From an uncultured Bacilli bacterium (GTDB lineage: Bacteria; Bacillota_I; Bacilli_A; RFN20; CAG-826): 47,803 bases of DNA. The stretch spans positions 1-47,803 of the forward strand of contig CALVSB010000011.1 of the NCBI GenBank assembly GCA_944358895.1. The letters run 5' to 3'. The notes below the pieces were generated by a model. It made no database searches. It had not been told where the DNA came from and saw nothing but the letters and a program-made list of their open reading frames with translations. Positions 17,409 through 26,900 of this stretch are shown piece after piece (position 1 is the first letter of the stretch; every line of letters begins with the position of its first letter). The translations under genes were made by a program, and so were the position numbers.

Positions 17409-17972
17409 ATGTCCAAAACTAAGAAAGCCCGGGTTTCACCCATCGGCACCATCGTCATCCTCGTCGGAATCGTCATCGCAATCATCGGCATCGTCTGTAT
17501 GAGCACTACGGCCCTTTGCCTCACCGTCAAGGCAGGTGGGGAAACACAGGTCGGGGACCTTATCACCGGTTTCGGCCTTGCCTTCGGCGCTCCTTATGAT
17601 GTCAAGATTGGCGACTTCACCTACACGGCCCAAGCGGAAATGAATACGACGGTCCTCATCTTCTTCATCGTCCTCGCCATCGGCCTTGTCATGGGCATCC
17701 TCGCCATGCTTTTCCGGGTCATGAAGAACCGGAAGATCGCGACCATCTTCGGCCTCGTCGGCGGCCTTCTTACCATCGTCGGCGGCGTTCTCTTCTTCTT
17801 CGTCCCGAACTTCGTTAGCGAAGACCTCATCAATTCGGTCGATGCGTTCAACAAGATTCTCAGCATCGTCGGCGGGAGCGCCGCCCTCACCCTCGGGCCT
17901 GGATCCATCATCCCGGCCATCGGCGGCATCCTCGGCGGAGCCGCGATCGGCGTCGGCAGCATCATCCGCTAA
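17409..17972 (+). CDS. Small four-helix membrane protein, unknown
   Basis: This 187-residue protein has four clear hydrophobic segments: about residues 13-33, 78-102, 111-131 and 142-184. The last is long, Gly/Ala/Ile-rich and may be two re-entrant pieces. Residues 36-76 form an extracytoplasmic loop with the only polar stretch. The N-terminus is basic (MSKTKKAR), which favours a cytoplasmic start. I do not recognise a family. It stands alone between its own promoter and a terminator. Confidence 0.75.
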   Translation: MSKTKKARVSPIGTIVILVGIVIAIIGIVCMSTTALCLTVKAGGETQVGDLITGFGLAFGAPYDVKIGDFTYTAQAEMNTTVLIFFIVLAIGLVMGILAMLFRVMKNRKIATIFGLVGGLLTIVGGVLFFFVPNFVSEDLINSVDAFNKILSIVGGSAALTLGPGSIIPAIGGILGGAAIGVGSIIR

Positions 17973-17992
17973 GCTCAAGGATTACTCCCTAG

Positions 17993-18017
17993 CTCCCTTG
18001 CACCGGGGAGTTTTTTT
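17993..18017 (+). terminator. Terminator after the small membrane protein
   Basis: CTCCC (17993-17997) pairs with GGGAG (18006-18010) around an 8-nt loop. An alternative longer stem uses ACTCCC at 17984. Seven T follow. The end overlaps the last codons of the convergent lacI-type gene. Confidence 0.8.
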
Positions 18018-19017
18018 ATCGGGTGCTCTCCCCCACTTTGACGCTTGGGACCGTGACGAAGCTCTGGATGCCGTAGCTGCGGTTGCCGATGAGGCGGATC
18101 ATTTGCCTGGCAACCTCATGTCCCAGTTCCTGGACGTTGATGACGATGGAGGTCGCCGGCGGATAGGCGATCCCGGCATAGGGATAAGCATCGAAGGTGA
18201 GATAGGACACTTCCGAGGGGACGCTGATCTTCCGCCGCTCGAGCGAGCGGGAAACGCCGTAGACGATCAGATTGTTGCTCGCGACGATGACCTCGGGGCG
18301 TTCCGCCAAGGAAAGAAGCCGCCCGACGGCTGCGTCGACACTCGGAAAAGAACCATCCGCCCGCTCGACGAGGCTCGGGGCGAGTTCGATCCCGTGCTCG
18401 CTCAGCCCCATGAGAAGGCCTTCGAGGCGGCCGGATGAAATGTCGTCCTCTTTGCTGGGGCCGATGAAGGCAAAGCGGGCATAGCCGCGGTTGAGAAGAT
18501 AGCTGGCCGCGGCCCGGCCGGCCAAGACGTGGTTGGTGTCGAGCCAGTTGACGTATTTGTCCCGCCCGATGAGGATGGCCGGGAACTTATTGAGCCGGAG
18601 TTGGGCCAGAAGTTCCTCGTCGAGGGCATTCGCGTGGATGATAGCCCCGTCGTAGGCCTTCCCGGCCATGAGGGATTTCACCGTTTCCGAAGGATTGGCC
18701 AAATTGTTCACGTTGAGGATTGCGAACCGGTAATGGCTCTCGGTAAGCGATTCGAGGATCGCTTCGAAAAGGGAATAGACATAAGGGTTGGTAAAGGGAT
18801 CGTCCGGATAGGAACGGTAAACGAAGAGGATGGCATGGGCTTCTTGCCGGGAGAAGGAAACGGCCCGCGCGTTAGGCGCGTAGCCAAGGATCTTGGCCGC
18901 GTTCATGATCCTTTCCCTTGTTTCGGCCCCGACGCCTTTTTCCCCGTTCAGGGCCTTGGAGACGCTGGCGATCGAAACCTTCGCTAGCTTGGCGACGTCT
19001 TTGATAGTTGAAGCCAT
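18016..19017 (-). CDS. LacI-family transcriptional repressor
   Basis: This 333-residue regulator has a LacI helix-turn-helix at the extreme N-terminus (TIKDVAKLAKVSIASVSKAL) followed by the hinge helix NARAVSF. A periplasmic-binding-protein-like sugar-sensing domain makes up the rest, with VDAAVGRLL and ASNNLIVYG typical of the fold. GGAGGT precedes ATG 19017. It is divergent from the sugar ABC operon. Two palindromic operator-like sites lie in the shared 150-bp region, so it very likely represses both itself and the transporter genes and is released by a maltodextrin-like ligand. The ligand is inferred from the neighbours. Confidence 0.93.
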   Translation of the reverse strand: MASTIKDVAKLAKVSIASVSKALNGEKGVGAETRERIMNAAKILGYAPNARAVSFSRQEAHAILFVYRSYPDDPFTNPYVYSLFEAILESLTESHYRFAILNVNNLANPSETVKSLMAGKAYDGAIIHANALDEELLAQLRLNKFPAILIGRDKYVNWLDTNHVLAGRAAASYLLNRGYARFAFIGPSKEDDISSGRLEGLLMGLSEHGIELAPSLVERADGSFPSVDAAVGRLLSLAERPEVIVASNNLIVYGVSRSLERRKISVPSEVSYLTFDAYPYAGIAYPPATSIVINVQELGHEVARQMIRLIGNRSYGIQSFVTVPSVKVGESTR

Positions 19018-19029
19018 GGCTTACCTCCG

Positions 19030-19051
19030 CGAAAACGTTTTCGTTATTTTA
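19030..19051 (-). promoter_or_regulatory. lacI-type gene promoter with overlapping operator
   Basis: On the minus strand TAAAAT (19051-19046) is a -10 box. Immediately downstream is the perfect 14-bp palindrome CGAAAACGTTTTCG (19030-19043), which would cover the transcription start. This is the classic geometry for autorepression by a LacI-family protein, whose operators have a central CG. Confidence 0.75.
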
Positions 19052-19098
19052 ACGTAAAGTTTCGTTATTGAAAGGGCTTTCAAAAAAATTAATGACCT

Positions 19099-19154
19099 TA
19101 TAATGGCCTCAGATACTTAGGTTAAGCTTTGCCTAATAAGGAAAACGTTTAACC
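19099..19154 (+). promoter_or_regulatory. Sugar ABC operon promoter with downstream operator
   Basis: TATAAT at 19099-19104 faces the transporter operon. A second LacI-type half-symmetric site, GAAAACGTTTAACC (19141-19154), with core AAACGTTT identical to the first operator, lies about 30 nt after the expected start. There it would block elongation. The -35 is not clear (TTTCAA at 19078 is 15 nt away). Confidence 0.65.
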
Positions 19155-19167
19155 GGAAAGGAACAAA

Positions 19168-20370
19168 ATGAAGAGACTAGCCATCATCCCCATCGCCGCC
19201 TTCTTGGCTGCTACGGCTTTAGCCGGATGCACCACGGAACAGGGAGGCCCCACCACTCTCACCTTCTGGCACGACAACGACGAGGCCATGATGAATTACC
19301 TCGCCTCGGCCGCGACCGACGCCCTCAAGGACGAAGGCATCACCGTCGAAGCCGTCAAGAAGAGCGGCATCCAGGACCAGATCAAGCTCTACGGCAACGA
19401 TTCCTCGAACGGCCCGGACTTCTTCTTCGGGGCCCACGACGCGATCGGAGCCTATGCCGAAATGGGCATCCTCGCCGGCATCGAAGGCTATGCCGACGCC
19501 ACCACTCTCGGCTCCTTCCTCGACAGCACCGTCGATGCAGGCGAATATAAGGGTACCAAGTACCTCTTCCCCCTCTATGCCGAGACGAACCTCCTCTTCT
19601 ACAACAAGGACCTTTGGAAAGGGGAAATGCCGACGACGACCGACGGCCTCCTCGCCTACAACGAGGCCCGGGTCAAAGAAGGAGGCTATGGCTTCCTCAA
19701 CCAGTACAACGACACCTACAACGCCGCTCCTTGGATCAACGGCTACGGCGGCTTCGTCATCAACGAAGAGGCGACCCCCGGCATTAGCGACGCCAAGACG
19801 AAGGAAGGGGCAGCCTACAATGCCCGCTTCGCCCCGACCATGTCGGACGGAACTTACGACACCATCACCAACCTCTTCCTCGAAGGGAAAGCCGACGGCA
19901 TTCTCGCCGGCCCGTGGTTCGTCTCCTCGGTGAAAGACGCCGGCATCGACTGCGGCTATGTTTCCCTCTCCCGGTTCGAGCTGCCCAACGGAGAGGTCCT
20001 CTCTCCTTATGAAGGTGTCCAAGGCTTCGCCGTCATGAAGTACGCCGAGGGGAAGAAGGATGCCATTTCCAAGGCCCTCAAAGCCATGGCGACCGTCGAA
20101 GTTGCGACCGACCTCGCAAAAAACTACAACTGCACCCCGGCCCTCGAAGCGGCTTCCGACGTGGCTGAGGTAACTTCCAACGAAATGGTGAAGGAAACCC
20201 AGTACACGATCGCCGAATCGGCCGTCCCGACGCCGAACATCCCCGAGATGGGCGTCATGTGGACGCCGTTCACCAACTTCCTGACCGCCGTCAACAAGGG
20301 CGAGAATATCGACGAGGCGGCGACCAAATACCAAGCCGACGCCGTCCAAGCCATCGAAAACATGCACTAA
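19168..20370 (+). CDS. Sugar ABC transporter substrate-binding lipoprotein, maltodextrin type
   Basis: This 400-residue extracellular solute-binding protein (family 1, MalE-like) has a signal peptide and lipobox ending LAGC, with Cys21 as the lipidation site. The mature part starts TTLTFWHDNDEAMMNYL. The domain around GPDFFFGAHDAIGAYAE (residues 75-91) and KYLFPLYAETNLLFYNK matches the maltose-binding family. It should capture an oligosaccharide outside the cell and pass it to the two permeases downstream. AAAGGA precedes the ATG. Substrate assignment to maltodextrins rests on the GH13 gene at the operon end. Confidence 0.92.
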   Translation: MKRLAIIPIAAFLAATALAGCTTEQGGPTTLTFWHDNDEAMMNYLASAATDALKDEGITVEAVKKSGIQDQIKLYGNDSSNGPDFFFGAHDAIGAYAEMGILAGIEGYADATTLGSFLDSTVDAGEYKGTKYLFPLYAETNLLFYNKDLWKGEMPTTTDGLLAYNEARVKEGGYGFLNQYNDTYNAAPWINGYGGFVINEEATPGISDAKTKEGAAYNARFAPTMSDGTYDTITNLFLEGKADGILAGPWFVSSVKDAGIDCGYVSLSRFELPNGEVLSPYEGVQGFAVMKYAEGKKDAISKALKAMATVEVATDLAKNYNCTPALEAASDVAEVTSNEMVKETQYTIAESAVPTPNIPEMGVMWTPFTNFLTAVNKGENIDEAATKYQADAVQAIENMH

Positions 20371-20377
20371 GGGAAAA

Positions 20378-20401
20378 GGGCCCCGCTTCCGGGCGGGGCC
20401 C
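20378..20401 (+). other. GC-rich hairpin between binding protein and permease genes
   Basis: GGGCCCCGC (20378-20386) pairs perfectly with GCGGGGCCC (20393-20401) around TTCCGG. No T-run follows, and the permease gene has its own GAGGAGG-like site 10-15 nt later. It is therefore unlikely to terminate fully. Such hairpins commonly protect the binding-protein transcript, giving more of it than of the permeases. Confidence 0.75.
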
Positions 20402-20421
20402 CTTCCCGCGAGGAGGGATCA

Positions 20422-21339
20422 ATGAAAGGAACAGCAAGGAACGAAAGGAAGCGCCGGTACGAAAACAGCGCTTATTTTTACGTAGCGGCCATCCTTCTAT
20501 TGGTCGCGCTCATCGTCGTCTTCCCGATCGGCTACACCGTCTACATCTCGCTCACGAACATGAACCTCTACCATTGGTTCGACTTCGAGTTCATCGGGAT
20601 CGGCAATTACATCCGGGCCTTTTCCCAAGCCAATAGCGAGTTCCTCTCTTCCCTTGGCCTCACGATCCTCTGGACGATTGCCAACATGGTCTTGATCACC
20701 CTGGTCTCGCTGGTGCTGGCCGTCCTTTTGAACGTCAAGGGCTTCAAGGGAAGGAACGTCTACAAGACCCTTCTCATGTTCCCGTGGGCGGTTCCTTCCT
20801 ATGTCTCGATCCTTCTATGGCGGATCGGCATCTTCAACGGCGAATTCGGCCTCCTCGGCGACATCGCCCGGGCCCTCGGGAGCGATTCCTTTTACATCCT
20901 TCAAAGCTATTGGGGCGCTTTCTTCGCCTCGCTCCTCGTCAATGTCTGGCTCTCCTACCCCTTCACCATGACGATGATGGACGGAGCCCTCCAAAGCATC
21001 GACCAGTCCCTCTACGAGGCGGCTCGGCTCGACGGGGCCGGCTTCTGGCGGACGACCTTCAACGTCTCGCTTCCGGAAATCGTCCCCATCGTCGCGCCTT
21101 CCCTGCTTATGACCGCTTTCATGCAATTCAAGCAATTCGACGTCGTTTACCTTTTGACCCTCCAAAAGGGCGCCCAGACGGGAGCGGGTCTCCAAACGAT
21201 CATCACCTATGCCCACACGACGGCCTTCGAAAGCAACAACTACGGCCTTTCGAGCGCCATCTCGACCATCATCTTCATGCTGATTGCCCTACTGTTCTCG
21301 CGCTTCGCCTACCGCGAAGCCAAGGAAGGGAGGAACTAG
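20422..21339 (+). CDS. Sugar ABC transporter permease, MalF type
   Basis: This 305-residue integral membrane protein has six hydrophobic segments. The first (about 19-40) follows a basic, cytoplasmic N-terminus. The EAA loop, EAARLDGAGFWRTTFNVSLP, near residue 200 is the contact site for the ATPase. It forms a heterodimer with the next permease. It lies 51 nt after the binding protein and 1 nt before the next gene. Confidence 0.93.
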   Translation: MKGTARNERKRRYENSAYFYVAAILLLVALIVVFPIGYTVYISLTNMNLYHWFDFEFIGIGNYIRAFSQANSEFLSSLGLTILWTIANMVLITLVSLVLAVLLNVKGFKGRNVYKTLLMFPWAVPSYVSILLWRIGIFNGEFGLLGDIARALGSDSFYILQSYWGAFFASLLVNVWLSYPFTMTMMDGALQSIDQSLYEAARLDGAGFWRTTFNVSLPEIVPIVAPSLLMTAFMQFKQFDVVYLLTLQKGAQTGAGLQTIITYAHTTAFESNNYGLSSAISTIIFMLIALLFSRFAYREAKEGRN

Positions 21340-21340
21340 G

Positions 21341-22183
21341 ATGGAACTCCGCAAAACCGCCCGCAAGGCCCTGAAATTCGGCTCGCTCCACCTTCTTTTC
21401 ATCGCCGTTTGCTTCATCGCCCTCGTCCCGATCATCTATGCCCTGGCCATTTCCTTCAGCGGCACGACCAATCTGACCGGCGGGATCTTTGCGATCACCG
21501 ACTTCACCTTCGACAACTATCTCCACATTTTCACCGAGCTCGATTTCGGAACGTGGCTCGGGAATTCGCTCATCCTTTCCATCGCGACGGTCCTCGTCAC
21601 CGTCATCCCCTCGGCCTTTGCCGCCTACGCCTTCGCGACGATGTCGTTCCGGGGGAAGCGTGTCCTCTTGTTTCTCCTTCTCATCTTGAATGCCTTCCCC
21701 CAGGTTCTCACGATGACGGCTCTCTTTGCCCTTTTGCGAAACACGCACCTCCTCAACACGAGGATCGCCCTGATCCTCGTCTATAGCGGCAGCAACAGCA
21801 TCTTCGCCTTCTTCAATCTCAAAGGGTATTTCGCCTCGATTCCTTCTTCGATCTCGGAAGCGGCGACCATCGACGGGGCAACGAGGCCCGAGATCCTTTT
21901 CAAGGTCGTCCTTCCCTTGGCCCGCCCGGCCATCATCGTTACCTCGATCCTCGTCTTCATCAATTGCTGGAACGAGTACCTATTTGCCTCGACCTTCCTG
22001 ACCGGGAAGGACCTCTATACCCTGGCCAGCGGCCTCTATGCCCTTCAAAGCAACAACCTGGCCCGGAACTGGCCGCAGTTCGCGGCCGCCTCGCTCTTCA
22101 TCTCCCTCCCGGTCCTCATCGTCTTCTTCCTCATGCAGCGTTACATGGTGAGCGGCCTCACGGCCGGAGGGGTCAAGGAATGA
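21341..22183 (+). CDS. Sugar ABC transporter permease, MalG type
   Basis: This 280-residue permease has six hydrophobic segments and the EAA loop EAATIDGATRPEILFKVVLP near residue 170. ATG 21341 follows the stop of the first permease by 1 nt, with GGGAGG overlapping that stop region. An upstream in-frame extension exists but would overlap the first permease deeply and lacks hydrophobic character. Its stop overlaps the GH13 start in an ATGA arrangement. No ATPase gene follows, so the pair must use an ATPase encoded elsewhere (MsmX-like sharing is known in Bacillota). Confidence 0.93.
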   Translation: MELRKTARKALKFGSLHLLFIAVCFIALVPIIYALAISFSGTTNLTGGIFAITDFTFDNYLHIFTELDFGTWLGNSLILSIATVLVTVIPSAFAAYAFATMSFRGKRVLLFLLLILNAFPQVLTMTALFALLRNTHLLNTRIALILVYSGSNSIFAFFNLKGYFASIPSSISEAATIDGATRPEILFKVVLPLARPAIIVTSILVFINCWNEYLFASTFLTGKDLYTLASGLYALQSNNLARNWPQFAAASLFISLPVLIVFFLMQRYMVSGLTAGGVKE

Positions 22184-23865
22184 AAATCGAGCGTGCCGCC
22201 CTCCTCCACCGCGCCCAAGGGAGCGATGCCTGCCCCCTAGCCGATGGCCGTTTCTTCCTTCGCCTCTTCGCTAGGGAAGGCGATGTCCTGGAAGCTTATG
22301 TCGTCTATGGCGACCGCGGGTCCTCCTCGACGCCGGTGCCTCTATCCGAAAAGCCCATGAAAAGGGTCGCGGCGTCCGAGGGACGGGAGACCTTCGAGGT
22401 ATATCTCAGTCACGTCCCGGAACGCCTCTTCTACGCCTTCCGCCTCGTCGGCCGGGAGGAGACGCTCTATTTCATCGACGGTTTTGTCCGGCCGTCCATC
22501 GAAAACCAGTCGTGCGACGGAAAGACCATCGACAACCGGGAAGAGTTCTTCAATTATCCTTACGATCTGAGGAGCGAAAGGATTTCACTTCCTCCATGGT
22601 GGGAGAAGGCCAATGTCTACAATATCTTCCCGGATTCCTTCGTGTGTGGGAGGAAAAAGAGCGTTCAGGCGCCTTCGCGCGTAGGCGGCACCTTCAAGGA
22701 CATCGAGGAAAAGCTCCCCTACCTCAAGGACCTAGGGATCGATTGCCTCTACCTGAACCCCATTTTCAAAGCGGCTTCCTACCACCGCTACGACACGAGC
22801 GAATACTTTTCTTGCGACCCCGCCCTCGGGGGAGACGAAGCTTTCCTCTCGCTCGTCCAAGCCGCCCATCGCCTCGGCCTCAAGGTCATGGTCGATGGGG
22901 TCTTCAACCATACGGGCCGCGCTTTCTTTGCCTTCCGGGACATTGAGGAAAAGGGGGATAAGTCGCCTTACCTCCAATGGTACTACCGGGTATCCTTTCC
23001 CCTTTTCAAAGCCGACGGCTCCCCGAATTACGCTTGCTTCGGCTACTGCCCCGCGATGCCGAAGCTCGACACCTCCAATCCCGAGGTCATCGCCTATTTC
23101 GCGAAGGGAGCCGCGGACTTCAGCCGGCGCTTTCAAATCGACGGCTGGCGGCTAGACGTGGCCAACGAAGTCGACAAAAGCTTCTGGCGGGCCTTCAAGA
23201 AAGAGGTGCTCGCGGCCCGCCCGTCCTCGGTCTTCCTGGCCGAAATCTGGGGCGGGGCTGAGGCTTGGCTCGCCCACGACCTCTTCGACAGCACGATGAA
23301 TTACGAATTCGCCCGGATTGCCCGCTTCTTCTTCGCTTATGGAAAATTGGATGCCCAAGGTCTCTCCGACGAGCTCAATCGATTATTGGACCGCTATGCC
23401 CCGCCGTTTGCTAGGGCCCAACTCAATCTCCTCGATAGCCATGACGTTCCGCGCTTCCATAGCCTCGTCCGCGGCGACAAAAGGAAATACCGCTCGGCCC
23501 TGGCCCTCCTCTACCTCTTCCCCGGGGTCCCTTCACTTTTCTACGGGGACGAAAAAGGCCTCGATGGCATCGTCGAAAACGATTACCGGCGACCCATGGA
23601 ATGGGATCCTTCGCCTTTCGAAGAGGATATCAAGAGATTGATTGACCTTCGCAATACTTTGCCGCCCACGCGCCCTTCCATCGAGGCGGCCGAGGATGTA
23701 TACGAGCTCCGATATCGGTCAAAAGAGGGCTGTTTTGCGGTTCTTTTGGCCGGGAATCGCGCAGTTTCCGTCCAACTTCCGTCTCGGGCGACGATCCTCT
23801 TCCAAAACGGCTTCGAGGATGGCTGCCTCCTTCCCTTCGGCTGCCTTGCCTACCGCCTATCCTAG
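22180..23865 (+). CDS. GH13 alpha-glucosidase-type enzyme, neopullulanase/cyclomaltodextrinase-like
   Basis: This 561-residue enzyme has an N-terminal beta domain (about 1-105, CBM34-like) and a GH13 barrel. Conserved regions are VDGVFNHTG (238-246), GWRLD with nucleophile Asp326, FLAEIWG with acid/base Glu355, and LLDSHDVPRF with His421-Asp422. It lacks a signal peptide, so it should hydrolyse imported maltodextrins or cyclodextrins in the cytoplasm. ATG 22180 overlaps the permease stop by 4 nt and is preceded by AAGGA-like sequence. The short C-terminal beta domain is typical. The closest subfamily is GH13_20 by architecture; exact substrate is inferred. Confidence 0.92.
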   Translation: MKIERAALLHRAQGSDACPLADGRFFLRLFAREGDVLEAYVVYGDRGSSSTPVPLSEKPMKRVAASEGRETFEVYLSHVPERLFYAFRLVGREETLYFIDGFVRPSIENQSCDGKTIDNREEFFNYPYDLRSERISLPPWWEKANVYNIFPDSFVCGRKKSVQAPSRVGGTFKDIEEKLPYLKDLGIDCLYLNPIFKAASYHRYDTSEYFSCDPALGGDEAFLSLVQAAHRLGLKVMVDGVFNHTGRAFFAFRDIEEKGDKSPYLQWYYRVSFPLFKADGSPNYACFGYCPAMPKLDTSNPEVIAYFAKGAADFSRRFQIDGWRLDVANEVDKSFWRAFKKEVLAARPSSVFLAEIWGGAEAWLAHDLFDSTMNYEFARIARFFFAYGKLDAQGLSDELNRLLDRYAPPFARAQLNLLDSHDVPRFHSLVRGDKRKYRSALALLYLFPGVPSLFYGDEKGLDGIVENDYRRPMEWDPSPFEEDIKRLIDLRNTLPPTRPSIEAAEDVYELRYRSKEGCFAVLLAGNRAVSVQLPSRATILFQNGFEDGCLLPFGCLAYRLS

Positions 23866-23912
23866 CCTTGAAGGGGCTTGTCTCTCCTTTCCGAAGCCCT
23901 TTTAAGGGAAAC

Positions 23913-23938
23913 GCCGCCCCAGGTTAAGGGCGGCTTTT
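23913..23938 (+). terminator. Terminator of the sugar operon
   Basis: GCCGCCC (23913-23919) pairs with GGGCGGC (23928-23934), followed by TTTT. It lies 47 nt after the GH13 stop. Confidence 0.85.
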
Positions 23939-23940
23939 CC

Positions 23941-23970
23941 ATAAAGAAAGGCCAGCCACACGGCCGGCCT
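23941..23970 (-). terminator. Terminator of the repeat lipoprotein gene
   Basis: Reading the minus strand, AGGCCGGCC (23970-23962) and GGCTGGCCT (23957-23949) form a stem with one mismatch and a 4-nt loop, followed by TTCTTTAT. Confidence 0.8.
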
Positions 23971-23986
23971 CGTGATGCGGCTTTGC

Positions 23987-26900
23987 TCAGCTGACTTTCG
24001 TCATGAGGGCATCGATCATGTAGTTCGCGTTGTCCTTACACGTCAGGTAGATGCTATAGCTGCTTTCGCCCCAAGTGCTGTGGTAGAGCTCGATGTCGTA
24101 TTCGATGCCGTCGAAGGAATATTTCCCGAGGAAGCCACCATATGTGTTGGCGGCGAATTCCTCCACCGCCGTTCCGGCGACGCCATTGAGGGAAAGCCCG
24201 TCTTCGGCGACAACCATCGTATACGTCTTCCCGGCATAGGTCATTTCATAGGTGCCGTACCAAGCGGCATAGGGAACCTCGTCCCCGGTCGAGGGGTCTT
24301 CCGGCTCCTCTTCCTCGGTCACGACCTTCTCGAGGGTCAGCCAGTAGATATACGGTTTCGAGCAGTTGATCGCGACGTAGGGCTCTCCGTCGAAGTCGGT
24401 GGAGAACTCGATCTCGTAGGTCGTCCCGCCGAAATCGGCCTTCCCGGTCCAGCCGTAGCTGACTTCCGTAAGCTCGGTAAGCGTCCCGACGGTGCCGTTC
24501 AGCTCCATCGTGCCACCGGAAATGACCATCGTGTAGGTGACTCCGCCGGTTACGCCCTCGAAGGTCCCCTCGTAGCCGTCGGGGATCGCGAGTTCCGGCT
24601 CTTCCGGATCGGGGTCGGGTTCTTCGACCTCGACCTTCTTAAGGATCGGATAGTCATAGGACGAAGAGGTCTCGAGGTTGTCGAGGATGACGCTCGGGGT
24701 GAAGCCAGGGGTGGCCGAATAGGCGACCGAGTGCTCGACGCCGTCGAAGTAAATCGTCGCGACGAGGTCACCGTTGCTGTCCTCCTCGAAGGCCGTGAGG
24801 CCGGTCCCGACGACCCCGTTGAGGGCGATCGAATCGGCCGTCACGACGAGCTCGTAGACGGTTCCGGTGTACCCGTCTTCCCCCGTCCAGGTGCCGATCA
24901 TCTCCTCGGGAATGACGACCTCGGGGTCGGGTTCTTCGACCTCGACCTTCTTGAGATACGGATAGTCGTAGAGCGAAGAGGTCTCGAGGTTGTCGAGGAT
25001 GACGCTCGGGGTAAAGCCCGAGCCAGCCGAGTAGGCGATGGAATGTTCGACGCCGTCGAAGTAGATGTGGGCGACGAGATCGCCGTAGCTATCTTCCTCG
25101 AAAGCCGTGAGGCCCGTGCCAACGACGCCGTTAAGGGTGATGGTATCCGCCGTGACGATGAGTTCGTAGGATTTGCCAAACTCCTCACCGGACCAAGTGC
25201 CGATCATGCCTTCGGGGATCTCGACGGCCGGTTCCGGCTCTGGCTCTTCGGTCTCCTGCTTCGTCATGTTGACCGTAATGGCATCGGTCCCGGTGCTATA
25301 AAGCTGGAGCTGCTCACCGTTTTTCCAAATTGTGTATTTCTTGCCGTTGAGAAGGAGGTCGTACCAACCATAATCCTCGGCCGTGACCGTCGCTTCGACA
25401 CCGTTGATGGTGATGGTTCCTTCTTCGGTGATGACGACCGTGTAGGTAGCCCCGTCCTCGGTATTCGTGTCGACGCCGACCCAGGTACCGGCCCATTCGG
25501 CCGGAAGGGCAATGCTCGGGGTCTCAACCGCTGCCTTTTCGAGATAGCCGAGTGTCGTTCCCGCCATCTTGATGGCAATCTTACTGACACCATCTTCTTC
25601 AACGAGAGCCGCGACGATAGCCATGCCGCTATAGTCGATGTGGAGTTCATCGGCCGCCGCGTCATAGGTCCAGCCGGTGAGGGCTTCCCCACCCATCGTG
25701 ATCGTCATGTCGTCGGCTACGGTGAGGGCAATGCTCACGCCCTTGATCGTGCCCGACCATTCGCCGAGCCAGCCCGCCGGGAGGGTGACCGGGGCTTCCC
25801 CGTCCTTCCGAAGGACGAGTTCGGATCCCATGACGGCGACGTGGATTTCATAGATGCCTTGGTTCCACTCGAGGGTCGCGGTAGCCGGCAGGCTCATGAA
25901 GGTGATTGAGAGGGTGCCGGTTTCTTCGTCATAGGTCGCACCTTCGGCCACCGATCCGAGGATCGTGATCGTTCCGTCTTCGGCGATGGTCAGAGTGATG
26001 TCCGTCTGCATGAACGTTCCGGTCCAGGTGCCGGTCCAGCCGGCCGGGAGTTCAAGAGCCGGGGCTTCGGCGCCTTCCTTGTGGAGAATCCAGCCGTCGA
26101 GGTTCGAGAGTGTCTTAACCTCCATGACCGTTTCGCCATTTTGCTCGATGAGCTCCATCTGGTAAGAAACGGATTCAGAATATTTGCCGATGCGAGCGCT
26201 ATAGAATTGCCCGCTCTTCTGAACGTTGCTGGCGTATTCGCCGTTGACCATCCAATAGCCATCAGCCGTAATCTCAATCGTGAGGGTCTCGGCCTCGTCC
26301 TTCCAGACGCCGATCCAGACTGCTTCCGGAACGAGGACGGCCGGCTCGTCGGGCTCCTCGATTTCCTCGCGGACCAAGACGGCCGAAACGCTATGGTCGG
26401 CCTTCTCGAGGAGGATGCCGCTCGAGGAAAGGGTCAATTCGTAGAGTTCCTCCCCGAAGAGGATGCTGGCCCCGGCCCCACTCTCGGAAACGAACTGGAC
26501 GTAGCCCCTGGTTCCGTTGAGGGTCGGGACTCCCTCCCCGTCGACGACAAGGGTATAGGCGAGCGAGGTTTCGAGGTCGGTCCCTTTCCAAGTCCCGACG
26601 AAGGTGGTCGGAAGAGGCGGAAGGGGCTCTTCGACCGTCCCTTCCGGATAAAGGGTGGCGACGGTGCTTCCGCTCGTGAGGGCGATGTAACGGTCGGTCC
26701 CGTCATCGACGTAATCGACGTAATAGGCCGTGTCCCCGAAGGCGACCCGGCCCCGGATGGTGCCTTCGTACTCGGTGAAACCGGAGACGATCGTCCCGAT
26801 GGTCCCGTTCAGGTCGAGGCTATCTTCCCCGACCGTCAGCTTGAGGTAGCGATGGCCGTCGTTTCCTTCGTAGACGCCGATCATCGCGGTCGGGATCTTC

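Noticed and set aside
17436-17978. Minus-strand open frame opposite the small membrane protein
   Set aside because: Composed almost entirely of Asp, Glu, Ala and Arg, a mirror of the hydrophobic codons on the plus strand.
23972-25909. Very long open frame on the plus strand opposite the repeat lipoprotein
   Set aside because: It is a shadow of GC-rich codons on the other strand: no ribosome binding site, no hydrophobic core, and a Val/Gly/Asp/Arg-rich translation that mirrors the repeats.
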